Shown here: one piece after another, positions 1-12,639 of the stretch | Position numbering within the stretch: the first letter of the stretch is position 1 | Layout: the number at the start of each line of letters is the position of its first letter | Source: Sipunculus nudus | Taxonomy: Eukaryota > Annelida > Sipuncula > Golfingiida > Sipunculidae | DNA: 64,000 nt | Direction of reading: 5' to 3' | Assembly: GCA_026874595.1 (NCBI GenBank) | Contig: CM049320.1 | Location: forward strand, 1,698,501 to 1,762,500 | The notes under the pieces: generated by a model | The model's input: the letters and a program-made list of their open reading frames with translations, nothing else | Told to the model about the DNA's origin: nothing | The model's database searches: none | Made by a program: the position numbers and the translations under genes

Positions 1-516
1 GAAAGAGTCATTTCTAGAGAATGCTATATTAACTAGTAATGATGAATGTTTTCTGTGCATCATCTGTTTTATGTTGTCATGAAATTTTATTCTATGCAAT
101 TACCATTGAAATTAATCAGCTTTGTGAAAAATAAACACGATTAAAATTGGCATTTTCAATGTTCTTAAGAAGAAATTGTAACCACAATAACCTGTAAATG
201 TTGCATTATACTAGTTAATACTAGTGAAACTGTTTAATTTGTCAATCATGTATTTTACTTATAGTCTAAATCAGTTAAACCCTAAAACATTTTTAAATAT
301 ATGAATGAAAGCTATTTCTTATGACATATTTAAAGTATAAAATTCGCACGCGAAATTATTATTATTGGCAAAATAGTATTATTTCTGATAAGTTTTTTTT
401 TTTCATTTTTTTATTTGCATATTCAAATACATTTTGTATTTATTCTGTTCAACAAGAATTCCAAGGAAAACTTTTGATTTATGCATTATATAATCATATT
501 GACCGTATAATCCAAG

Positions 517-530
517 CTGTAACAAGGTAA

Positions 531-580
<50 letters not shown>

Positions 581-594
581 TTACCTTGTTACAG
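517..594. repeat. Perfect 78-bp palindrome with AT core
   Basis: The arm CTGTAACAAGGTAACTTATA is followed by a long (TA)n core and then the exact reverse complement ending in TTACCTTGTTACAG. The two 15-base unique arms match perfectly. A hairpin or cruciform is possible. It could be a small palindromic insertion whose core grew as a microsatellite. Confidence 0.9.
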
Positions 595-752
595 TCTTTA
601 TTTGAATAGTTGATGATAAGGTTATTTATGTTAATATTTTGTAAATAATAACTGTATATTGTTGAAAACTTTAAAAATTTTATTGTTTATTTATTCATTA
701 TTTAGTTTTATCATTTATTATTGGTTTTCATGTGACCATTTTTCATGTATTT

Positions 753-754
<2 letters not shown>

Positions 755-809
<55 letters not shown>
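755..809. repeat. (TA)n microsatellite
   Basis: An uninterrupted alternation of T and A of about 54 bp. Confidence 0.95.
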
Positions 810-811
<2 letters not shown>

Positions 812-3800
812 CTATGGGCCTGCGGCCTTCATTTCCAGAAAAAAAATATTCAAATATGTGCATATGAAAATACATAATTAAAAAATAATTAAGTTAGATA
901 AAACTCACCAAAAGATGATAAAAGTACACTCAGCGTACCGAAGGAACTGAAAATTATTATTAAAGCAAGATGGCGGAGATAGGGTCTGCAAACTCTCTTG
1001 TCCATACCTGGATAACATAAAGTTACATGTATATGATTATAATGAATTATAACATAATCTTGGCTTTGTGTATATGATTATAAGCATTATAACATAATGT
1101 TAGTTTTGTCGGAGATTTCAAGCTCGGTCTTCAAAGTTGAACGAGACTTAAAAAAAACTGCAAAATTTGATATTTGCAAATGTCTAAACGGTTTGCATGT
1201 TTGCTGTTGCACATTTAATGTGATTCGAGTAAATACAGACATCAAAGGATGGAAACATTTATTATATTTAAAAGATAAAATAGCCGAAACCTCACAAGGC
1301 GGTGGCAGTGGTTTGTGCTCTTCGACAGATCTCTAACTGACACCATGGTATCATGATTTGTAGGAGACATTTACATCTGACAGGTCCCGGCGACATTTCG
1401 AGGCTCACTGTTAATATATAAAACAAAACAATTGAGAGAAATAAAATTTTTACTTTCAAGTTTACCTGTAGTGAAAGTGGTGATTTCACCAGAAACCACG
1501 GGGAATGTATACAGTCCTATCTCTTTGTCCCAAGACAACAAGATACTAGGAAACACCTATTGCTTGTGGTCAAATATCTGGCTGGTTGTAAATCATACCG
1601 ATATGGAAACTGCTCGATGTGAACACTATGGATCGTTAATGAGCGTTTATATTCAATCAAAAGCTGCACACCCACAATATACCTCGCGCGTCATGTCGTC
1701 GTTATCAGAAAACACAGGCAGGTGCGAGAATAGTCAACTGACGGCCCAGTACACTTTATAGCTACATAAAGTTTTCAGCCAAGCTGTAGCGGTTAGCATA
1801 GTATATATTCCTGTTGTGGGAATAATTTCAACGAATGTTAGACATAAATACTCATTTGTCCCCATAGAAACCGAGAGCGTAGCTGATAGAGATCACTGGT
1901 TGCACCTGTTTTACGCGAGTCGGTGTTGCTTTTGCATATTGTACATGAATTATATCATCGATCTGAGAGTCCATTAGTCCATGTGAATTGGTCAAAAGTG
2001 GAACCATCATGTCTAAATTCGAGTTTCTAAATCCACTGTCAACGCGGTATTTGCTATCTATATCTTTCCATCTCTCTTTTTTATATGTCTGTTGGTTTAT
2101 ATGTCTGTTGGTCTTTATACGTCTGTTGGTCTGTCCGTCTCTCCCTCCTTTTTTGTTACAGATGTTTGTTCATCATCATACACAAAGTAAATGAACAAAG
2201 ACATAAACTTACAATTTGATATTTCTTATTAAACCCTCTTATCGGTCACGCGGCTTATGGGCGTTTGTCTAATCGTTACGTGTCTAATCGTAATCCTTCT
2301 GACAGACGATTTTCTATTCATCGTTTTTCTATTGTACACATTTGTCTAATCGTCATTCTCTCTGCATTCTCTCAGCGCCCGTCTAATGGACGTCTGTCTA
2401 ATTATCACATCCAACTCTCTATTTGGAAATAAACATCTCAACCCATGTCAGTGAAGAGCAGGGAGGGATCCATCTTCACAGATAAAGAAAAAGTGAAGGA
2501 CAGTTCCTTAGGGTCTACGAATTCCAATAATCATTGGTTCTATACATGTAACATTACCTAACCCCTGCGCTATTAACACCTGGGAACGTCGGCTTGCATA
2601 TCAGATGATACAAAGCTGCAGCATATCTGCTTTTCTTCTAAACTAATCTAACCTTAATCGGAATATACGTTGATAAACACATATACATTCAGAAATAAAA
2701 TGCTCACAGCTAACGTACGGAAAGCAGACTGATGTAGCACAGACCTGAAAGAAAGATTTTTTCCAGATATCCATGTAACTAGGTATGGGTCAGAGGTGGA
2801 TGGCCTTTACTCCATGGGATAGTGACCTTTGATTCATATTTGGTTATGTAAGTATAAGATACTTAATAAATGATGACTTTTAGGAATGACTGAATATTCG
2901 TGACAAACACCATATGAAGTACACGACATCGTTGAGGAATGTTACTAAATGTAAAACATGAACATATTAACTTTGTCACAAATGTTAGACGAAATATCAC
3001 CCTGATGGAAAGAGCATAATAATTGGGTTCATGATATATACAGAATTTAATTTTGGTGATGCGCAAGCTGTTAAAGTGCAGGTAGTACTTGGTCCAACAA
3101 TGTTAAACTAAAAATATTTTGTTTTACACTGTGAAATGTATTATTTTATATAATAATATATATATATTTTATTTTATTGTCAGCGAAGGTGTTAACGACT
3201 CGTATTTCACTTCTTTAAAAATGTTAAATGGAGCCCTAAAGCAATGATGCTTTTTTAAATATATGAAGAAGAATTAATGACCCAGGAATGGCCTTGACGA
3301 AGCTTATAAATAAAGCACTGATTGAGAAAATGTTAAATAATTGAAACAACAGAGAAATTGTCAAATTTTGGGTTTAGTATTGGTCATTTAATTCATTAAC
3401 CAATCCACCATAATCGAAATATATTCTTTTTCCATTATATAAAGTTGACGTGATCATCAGCGTTTAAAGCTGGCCATATGATTTCACCAGAGTGAGAAAT
3501 TCCAATAAAGTTGGCATGCCAGGATTTTTTTTTCGGGGGGGGGGGGGGAGGAATGATAGATATTTAAAAATTTGGAATTTGGTATGGTCAAAATAAAAGG
3601 GTTATTGTAGACCATGTTGTACCCAAGTCCCGATTTTTATCCTGAATTATAAATTGGAAATACCGTATCACTTTTTTATGTTCGTTTTGTTCAGTATTGA
3701 GAAATGATACTTATTTTGAAAAAAAAAATACATGAGCTGTCATATTAAGGCGTTGATATATGGCCTTAAAACCCATAACTAAATAGTTATGAATTTTATT

Positions 3801-4222
3801 GGTTTGTGCCTTTTCTATCAAATACAGTCGATACAACCTTGGTCGATAAACTTTATTTCTCCCATGTGTTGGCAGAGAAAGGGTTGAACCAGTGTATTAT
3901 GCACATTTGCGGCAACCACAGCATCACAAATAAAAACTAGACACCCTGACGGTTAAAATGATACCACATTCAGCTAGTTATACCTCAGGTAGGGGTATCT
4001 CCTCAAATATGACTCTTTTTTAGCTTTCACTGCTTCACTACATGAACGTCTGAATAATTGTCACTTGTTAAGCCGTTGTTCTTCTATAATGGACGTCTAT
4101 CTACTTCAGTACTCAGCACTCATGCATGCCAAACATATTTACGTAGCAGTTAGATATCAAAAAGATATTGCGTGTCATAGGATGTAATCTGCTATACAAC
4201 CATTGAGGAACATAGATTATCG

Positions 4223-4234
4223 GTATATATATAT

Positions 4235-4299
<65 letters not shown>
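4223..4299. repeat. (TA)n microsatellite
   Basis: About 75 bp of TA alternation with two small interruptions. Confidence 0.95.
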
Positions 4300-5179
4300 T
4301 ATTAAACATATATGTATAAATTGCACTCGAGAGATCGAAAATTAATGCATCAGAAACCCCATTTTGGAAATTTTATCCGCTTTCCACTACGAAAGACTCA
4401 TGTTTGTCGGTCACTGAAAGAGATAACTAGATAGCGTATATTTTATTTGTAAAGAAAAAAAACAGACTGAGTAGTGCACAGGACCCCGTCCTCACATATA
4501 AAAGGCAGTAATCTGGGAAGATTAGTATTCAATATTCGATGTTAAGGCTCCTTATCCAGACTTACCGAGACAATGGAGTCCCTTCACATAATACAAGTAA
4601 TAATTGCTGGTGAACAAAAGCAAATAAACAAGTTTAATATCATAACCTTATTTTATTTAATGTGTATTGTTGACCAGTTATGTATCAGTTTGCTTGACAT
4701 AGCAGATATAAATCACCATGTCATTATTTTTATCAAATACAGTTGTAACTCTTCAGAACACGCATCAATGTTGAAACAGTTTTTCAATGTTATCCAGGTC
4801 CATTCTTCTTATATTGACGACACGAGTGCAGGTTTGCTCATGAAGACCACAACTAAATTCTATGTGAGCAGATAATACAGATATGTCATTTTTGGGACAT
4901 ATTTGCAAAATATTTTGCGACCAAATACCGGTGAAATTTAAAATTTAATTGAACTTAAACTTTGACATTACATTAACGCCAACCCAGCATGCAGGATATC
5001 TCCACTATAGAGTCCATTTGCACAATGAAGAAAGTTTACATGGGGGTACCCGCAATGTTTTCAACACATTCCCTGCTTTTTTGTGGCACAATCCGGGAGG
5101 AGGTATCCGTGTTGTCGCTGACTACTTTCTAGCAATTTAAGTGAGTTTCACGAAATAGTGTTTGTCACTTTCATAAATC

Positions 5180-5744
5180 TTACATGGCGGTATTGTCAAC
5201 TTTCTTGAAGCTCCCGTCAGTTTTATCATAGGCGTTGTCCATTTTCTTCATTCCATGTTCATTCTTGAACATTGGGGCCGATTTCTCTCCATTGCTCTGT
5301 GATGTAAGCGGCCAGTGCCTGACCGAAGGAGGAACAATGGCGTCCTCCAGGAAATAAAACGGCCACTGATACAACACTGAGTAGACGACAGTGAACAGGT
5401 ACATGGCGCCAAGATGGCTGATAAACAGGTAAGCCTGGAAAAAAAAGTACAGCTAACATCCAAATCACCTCGATACTGAGCACTTCAAGAAGGAAACAAT
5501 TAAAATGTTTAAAATATTACGTGGGGCAATCCATACTTAAATCTCAACTTTATTTATTTCAAGGTTTAATATTTACGGTAATTATTTAAGTAAATATCCA
5601 TATTATATATATATATATATATGTATACGTGTGTGTGTGTGTGTGACTAATGACTTACATGCTACAGAACGGGTGGGCTTGACTACCGGTCTATTTAGGC
5701 AAATTCATTCTTTATAGACAATAATGGTCCACCCATGAAGATCA

Positions 5745-5802
<58 letters not shown>

Positions 5803-8800
5803 CTATTTAGGCAAATTCATTCTTTAACACAAATTTCAGACAATAATGGTCCAATCTTTCTGAATAAATACGAAACGAACGCGGACACTAATGGTTATCT
5901 CACCATGCTGTAGTCGTCGACGTGTATCAGCGTCTGTTTATTGTAAGCGAACCTGAACACGACGACACCATGAACGATGAAGGCAACGTAACCCAGTCTG
6001 TCCAGAGGGACCCAGGCCTTCCAGCTCAATGCTCGGTTCACAATACCTGACATCAAAATAAACCCTGTTCGATAAAATGGTAAAAAAATTTAAAATCAAG
6101 AGATATTGGGAAAAATTCTTGTCAGTGAATGGAATGTATCAATAGACCGTCTCCTGTGGCGCAGGGGTAGAGCACAGGACTCGAAGCCGGGAGATTGTGA
6201 GCCGAATCTCAGCCGAATCTCAGAATGAGAGCTCTGAAGGCTTCATTGGAAGGGCGTGCCCCACGGCCGTGTTTCAATCTCAAACGAATGCGCCTTTAGG
6301 GGGTTCCTCGGTGGTATTAGCCAGCAATGGTGACGATCACGCACCCAGGGCCCGCAGGTGCGGTAGTCTACGGGCCTGGTTACGGTCAGGATATAAACTG
6401 ATAGGAAGCATGTTATACAGCCCAGTCACGCAGTCCGAAACCGGAATGGAATTCTGCAGATTTGTATACACGAGTTAATTCTGCAGTAAAATGCAGGCGG
6501 TTGCCTCCACCAAAAATATAAAAAAGAGTATCAATACATGCCAAAACCTAACAATATCTGCCAAAAACATACATGCTGAATTATAAAGAATGTTTTAAGA
6601 TAAAATGAAAATTAAATTTTACGAATATTTATTATTGCACAAGGAATCTTCCGCGAATTCCAATATTACTTAATTTTTGAAGCAGTAATACTTTGACCAG
6701 GTGTCTTGCTTGAGAATAGAATGAAATTTGATAAAAAAAATATCAATGAGATGAATCAAAATATGTCTTATGGTTATGTCGGACGGGCAGACCAAATATT
6801 GTATAGAACAAAATCATGATCCCTTATGATACAGCTTTAACATCAATTATATTTTTATTAACAATGGGCATTTTAAACATGTTTACCTCCGTGACCAATA
6901 ATACAAGCATAAGCTACCCAGGCAACACCGCACGCGAACGCGACCCTGGATATGGTATCGTAGGCGACGAGCCTCGCTTTGGGCCACTCCGAGCCGCCAT
7001 CACGGAACTGGTCGTAAGGCGTGTACACGATGGCTATAAGGACGGTTAGAGCCACCAACCACGTGGCCACATTCACAAACTGTACAGGGAAGAAAAGTTA
7101 CGTGATAAAAATAATAATAATAATGATAATGATAATAATAATCATAATAATCATAATAATAATAATAATAATAATGTAAACATTTTCGGTATTTTATGAA
7201 ATACGTTCTATGTTAATAATAATGATTACGATTATTTTTCCGATCAGCCAAATATTATTATATGATGTATACAGGTGTCTAACTGTGATAAGAAAAAAGA
7301 CATGAACAGATCGTCCGGGGTCTATGCAATTAAAGTCTATTAAAAGTCAATATATGTTGTGAAACATACATACCAGATTTATTTTTTGGTTCGGTCTCTT
7401 GAAAATAATTATTCCTACGACCATCCCAATGATAAATGGTGCAACCCGACACCAGGGGGCGATAATGACGTTGGTGTAGTAGTCACCCAATTCCCCGCTG
7501 TCTCTATCTATTCTGAAATGACCAGACACTCAGTTGAGAACATCTTTCAAAAGTATGTAGCAATGGGTCTTGTATCCTTTAAATAATCCATATACGAATT
7601 ATGAAAAATGATAAAATATGTATTTCTGTTTATTCAATTGGTTAGGCAATGCACGAAATGCAATACACAGGTCGTCAAATTTAAATGATAAGTGTAATTA
7701 CATGTAAATTACATGTATAAAGGAGCCATTATAAACGCAGATATCAATAGGTATTTATTATTTTTACAGAAACCCGACGCAAGGCGTGAGTCAATGTTTT
7801 GAAAAAAAAAAAATCTTTACATTTATTGCGGGTGATGATACTAAACGTTACTGTTTATCGACACACAAGAAGATAATGTTAAAAGGGGTTTGCAGTATTT
7901 TAATACATACATAGGAGCCTATAACAGGGTCATGGACATACAATATGTTATTACGTGCGTCGGTCTGAGAAGTTGATATATCGGGAAGTGTCTGCTGTTG
8001 TGGCCATAATTTTTTAGATTCTTTTGTATGGATCATGTACACTTTACCTGATAGCCTGTGTTTTTTTTTTAATTCATACCTTTTTTACTATTCATATATC
8101 ACAAAACTTTCCATGAAAATATATATTAATAAATACTTTCGGAGAATGCAGTAATTGTACCGTCTCTGGTATATACGCGGTAACGATGTGTATATTCATA
8201 AACATTTGTTTGCCAAGAAAGCAATCTTAGTCCTAGCATGTACATATCATGAATTTATAATATTTTATTTCAATCTACTTCTACACGTAGAAAAGTCATC
8301 AATTAATAATGAACCAGTGAATCCTATTGGCTTAAAGAAGAATATGATCCAAGATATTTATACTGAGAGAAGCACATCTAATTCATGAACTTACATCCTA
8401 TTGGCGAGGATACCAGTAGCGACCATGTGAGCTGCGACACAACCAGCCATGATTAATGCTGCGATAAGGGGTTTCCTGCAAATACAAAATACCTTCCTTA
8501 TTTCATTCATGACACGCTTTGTACTATATATGCATCAGTCTGTGCTAGGACATTGACGACATTTGGGTTTTAATTCTTAAGAAGAATTCAGGCTCAGGGA
8601 AGCTTGTCAACTCCAGGATGCCTCCTGTTACCTTACAAATGTGATATTGATTGTGATATTGCATTTTGTACGTTAGAATATCCAGGTTCACTTGAAAACG
8701 TAATCCAGTGCTTGATCAATTAGCGGCTGCTTTTTGTAAGGTAGCATCCCTGTCAAAAACCCTTAAATTTAAAATCAATTAAAAATTGTTTGAAATGCAT

Positions 8801-11800
8801 ATAGACCCGATAAAGAAAATGTGATTGCAAGCCTGGTATAGAGTTATTTCTAATGGTACATGTGTATAAATTCATGAAATTCACGTTCATTTTTATATGA
8901 TATTTAAACTTTTTTTCTACAATTTAAAATGTTTTAATGCAACAACGATTTTAAGCAAACCAGTAACACCAAACCACTTTTAAGTGACCTAATATCAAAC
9001 CACATGACAACATTTAAAACCAGCATATTTTTATTGTATTATGTTTCCAAATAAAAAATAATCAAATTTTGATTTTCTTATTGAAAATTTGAAAAAATTA
9101 GTTTTAAGTGATATTATTAATCAAATTTAGGGCTTACTCTATATAAGTCGCATGTCAATATCAAAACCGGCATCAATTTATTATTACATTTAGATTGCGC
9201 TTGAAAGATTATTACACAGATGTAAAACACTGAACCCAGTGTTCACAGTTATATTTCAGTTGAACACACGTTAAAGTAGGACACCTAGCAAAAAAAACCC
9301 GTATATCTGAAATAAATCCAAAATCTGTTTATCTGTCAAAAGCTCCATGAAGTTTAATTATTTTAAACCTTGGTACAGAGTTCTTTCTTATGGTAAATAT
9401 AATTTGTGACATTGTTTGAGATAATTATGTTTAACAGATAACATTTTACAATTGTACGCTATTTTAAGCAATCAGTGTAAGCAACACACGTTTTCTTTGA
9501 CTATGACAATATCCCAAAACTTTTTATGTTTGTTTTTCCTCTTTCATGTTCCCATCTACCTTAAAACTTTAAACTAAAATTACAGTAAAGGGAAAACAGT
9601 CTTTAGATATTGTCATGTAGCCACAGCCATGCACACGCTCGTTGAGAAGGTCTTTCGATATCAGTACAGTACAACTACCGGAAACGCTTATTATAGGCCA
9701 CCAGGTGGCGCTACTCACATCAGATAGATGACCATGATGATGAGACCGAGGATGTGGAACTTGAAGATGGTGCTGATGAACCAGGTGTACGTCAGGCACT
9801 GAAAGGGTTAACACTGATCGTAGAAACAACGAAATGAATGGGTTAATATTGATTGTATATACAATTAAATAAACAGGTAAACATTGGTCGTAGATACAAT
9901 TAAATGAAAGGGTTAACATTCGTTTTGATTCAAGGGTTTGAAACAGCTAATATTAATTACGGGTACAATGATTTAACATTGCCAGTAATGATTGTAAAGA
10001 TATTGAGTTGGAAGGATATTGTTGGTAGATATCAGGGCCGATCCAGGGGGTTAGGAATTCAATCTAGAAGAATTGTGTCTAGTTTAGGCCTATAGCAGAA
10101 TCTAGTCCAGTCTAGATTAGCTTTATCTAGTCGAGCCTGGTCTAGAGTAATTTAGTCTACTATTTACAATCTAGTACAGTCTAGGTGACTCTAGCCTAGT
10201 TTAGAACGTTATTATATTGTACAGTCCTGTAAGGTGTAATTTAATGTTGTATTGTGTCACAGGACTCTTTTTTTTCTTCCAATCTGGTAACACGAAGGTT
10301 TCGCCCAGCCTGAGTTTTTTCTCACTAATACAGATAAACACTCATGATATTACTAGCAATCTGCATTTTCGAAAAAAAGGGGGGGGGGGGAAATGTTGAC
10401 TTACGGGTGACCCATTACGGACCAGGTCTGTCTGTAGGAGTAGGTTGACCCACCAGTTGACCTTACAGTTAGTTGCGTCCTGGACGTCAGAGGGCGCCAG
10501 CGGTCCTTCCGTCAGGTACCGGTAAAAGGCCGTGTAGAAACCAATAAACAGAAGATACGGCACCACCAACCTGTTAGCATCAGTACAAATTAAATAACAT
10601 TAATATACAACTAATATACTTGTAATAATACTATACAACTTATCTGTCAATGTCAGCAGTTTCATTATAATCAGCTCAACAGTTGGCAGTTGTTAAGTGA
10701 TCAATGCCATAATTTGCGTTAAACAAGACGTAAAATCGATCCCAAAAGGAGACTGTATGATCACATAAACAATACCATATAGCCATAAGGAGGCAATCTA
10801 TCTACCCTTGTGCTGTTTCTAATTAACCATAAATAATATTTCTTTAATCTGCGTGTCATTCTGATTACAATTTAAATAATTCACATTTGTAATACTGCAC
10901 CTTCATCTACTCTTAATGCATATAGCCACATCATTAATATTACCTTGTATTATGTTCTTATAGGAGCTATTAATATTACCTTGTAATATGTTCTTATAGG
11001 AGCTATTTTCATATTCTAAGTTATTCGTAAAACTAAGTGCTAACACTATATTTACCATTTCGTTTAAACATTAGAATCATGTATAACTTAAGCTCGTGAT
11101 AACAATCTTTACGATTACGCTTTTACAATTACAATATTTACGCTACATTATTTGCTTTAACTCTCATTAGGATTACATTCCTTGGATCGCAAGGTTTAAA
11201 ATTACATTTTACGTTGCTCTCATTAGATTACAACTTACATTTTACACTTTTAACGATTGAAGTCTTTACGATTTCAATCTTTACAGTATCAATCTTTGTG
11301 ATTACAACATTGACGTTACCTGTAATAACGATGGACGATCGAGTAGCACACGTACAGGGGACTCATCTTTCCTCCGTTTTTCTCCGCTTTCTTTAAGAAG
11401 AGATAGGAGGCAAGGATGCCGCTGAGAATAAATAAAACGCACGATTTACTTCACCGTTCTTAACTTTGCCCTAATAAGAGGCGAATCTGGAAAATGGACT
11501 CCGTTTGGCATGTCTGCTTCTATCCATTGATCGTAAGCGCTATCTGGTGGAAAAACTGACAACCATTCTTATGTTTAAAAGACGCACTGGCTGCCGCTAA
11601 TAATTACCAGATCAGTTTGCTCTAAAATAGCTGAGCAATTTGAAGAAAATATCGGTGCATCTGGTCCTTCTGATGAACGAATTTAGAAAATATGATATAA
11701 TGATGAAGTAAAACAGGCTTAGATAACATAATGTTTTGTAATGTTATTTACATAATGTGTTTTGTAATGTTATTTACATAATGTTATTTTTATCTTTGCC

Positions 11801-12594
11801 AATGCATACACCAGCATGCTGAATCTTACGATCATCTCCTGCGTTTTTGACGGTATGCGCTCTATGAGTGCTCTCTACTATTAATATCGTCGAAAATCAG
11901 TAGAGCAAACTTATAATTACGTGAACATCTCTAACCTTACAACAAAGAAAGAGTCAGCCTGAAAATGGAAATTGACAACGAGCTGGAACGTGCCGTCCTT
12001 AAACAGGGAGTCCAACGCCGTCACCAAGTTACCTGTAACAAATAAAAGGTGTATTATATTACGTTTACTGGACAGTTTATATTATTGGCATTATATATAC
12101 AGTAAAACCTTGTTTAACGGCCACCTATGTTTAGCGACCACCTCTAAATAACGACCACTAAGTGTGCCAGCCCTGGTGTTAAAACTTGCTGTACAAAGAA
12201 GCGGTTAATATATAACGAGGGAGACCTAGAGCGTTAACAGATTATCACGTGAGGAAGGTAATCTTACTCGTGGTCCATGTTTCTGCATACACCACACCGA
12301 GCAGGAAAGTGTGCCCTAACATCAGCCAGGCCAAGCTGACAACCCGGATGCCACGGAGACAGCCGAGGTCATCTTCGGGAAGGTCCGTATTGACCACGTG
12401 CTCTAACGCTCTGAGCGCCGAGAAGGACAGGATGATCCTGGTGAATATTCCTGGTCTCTCTACAAACAGAAAAACGATTTAGCGCACTTTAACATTGCAA
12501 TTATTTGTAAAAGACTTCATTCACGATATAAAGGATTATTTTTATTTTGTAATGGCCGTTTTTCCACGACGTGTTATAACACTTTCTTTATGGA

Positions 12595-12639
<45 letters not shown>

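Larger units (their letters stand above)
1..5179. other. Repeat-rich flank downstream of gene 1, no supported gene
   Basis: No open stretch here shows a recognisable domain or paired splice sites. The region holds AT microsatellites (about 755-809 and 4223-4299), a perfect palindrome (517-594), a near-duplicate of about 55 bp around 1029-1110, a short 'tctgttggt' minisatellite at 2085-2135, degenerate TCTAATCGT repeats at 2265-2410, and a G run at 3533-3549. Gene 1 ends at 5180 on the minus strand, so its 3' UTR must run into this region. A minus-strand AATAAA lies near 4650, but I cannot say it is used. Confidence 0.6.

Noticed and set aside
1432-1761. A 109-codon open frame on the plus strand
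   Set aside because: No signal peptide, domain, compositional signal or paired splice sites; it is compatible with chance.
6150-6225. A functional tRNA gene
   Set aside because: A-box-like and B-box-like parts exist, but the stems do not close and a SINE body and tail follow.
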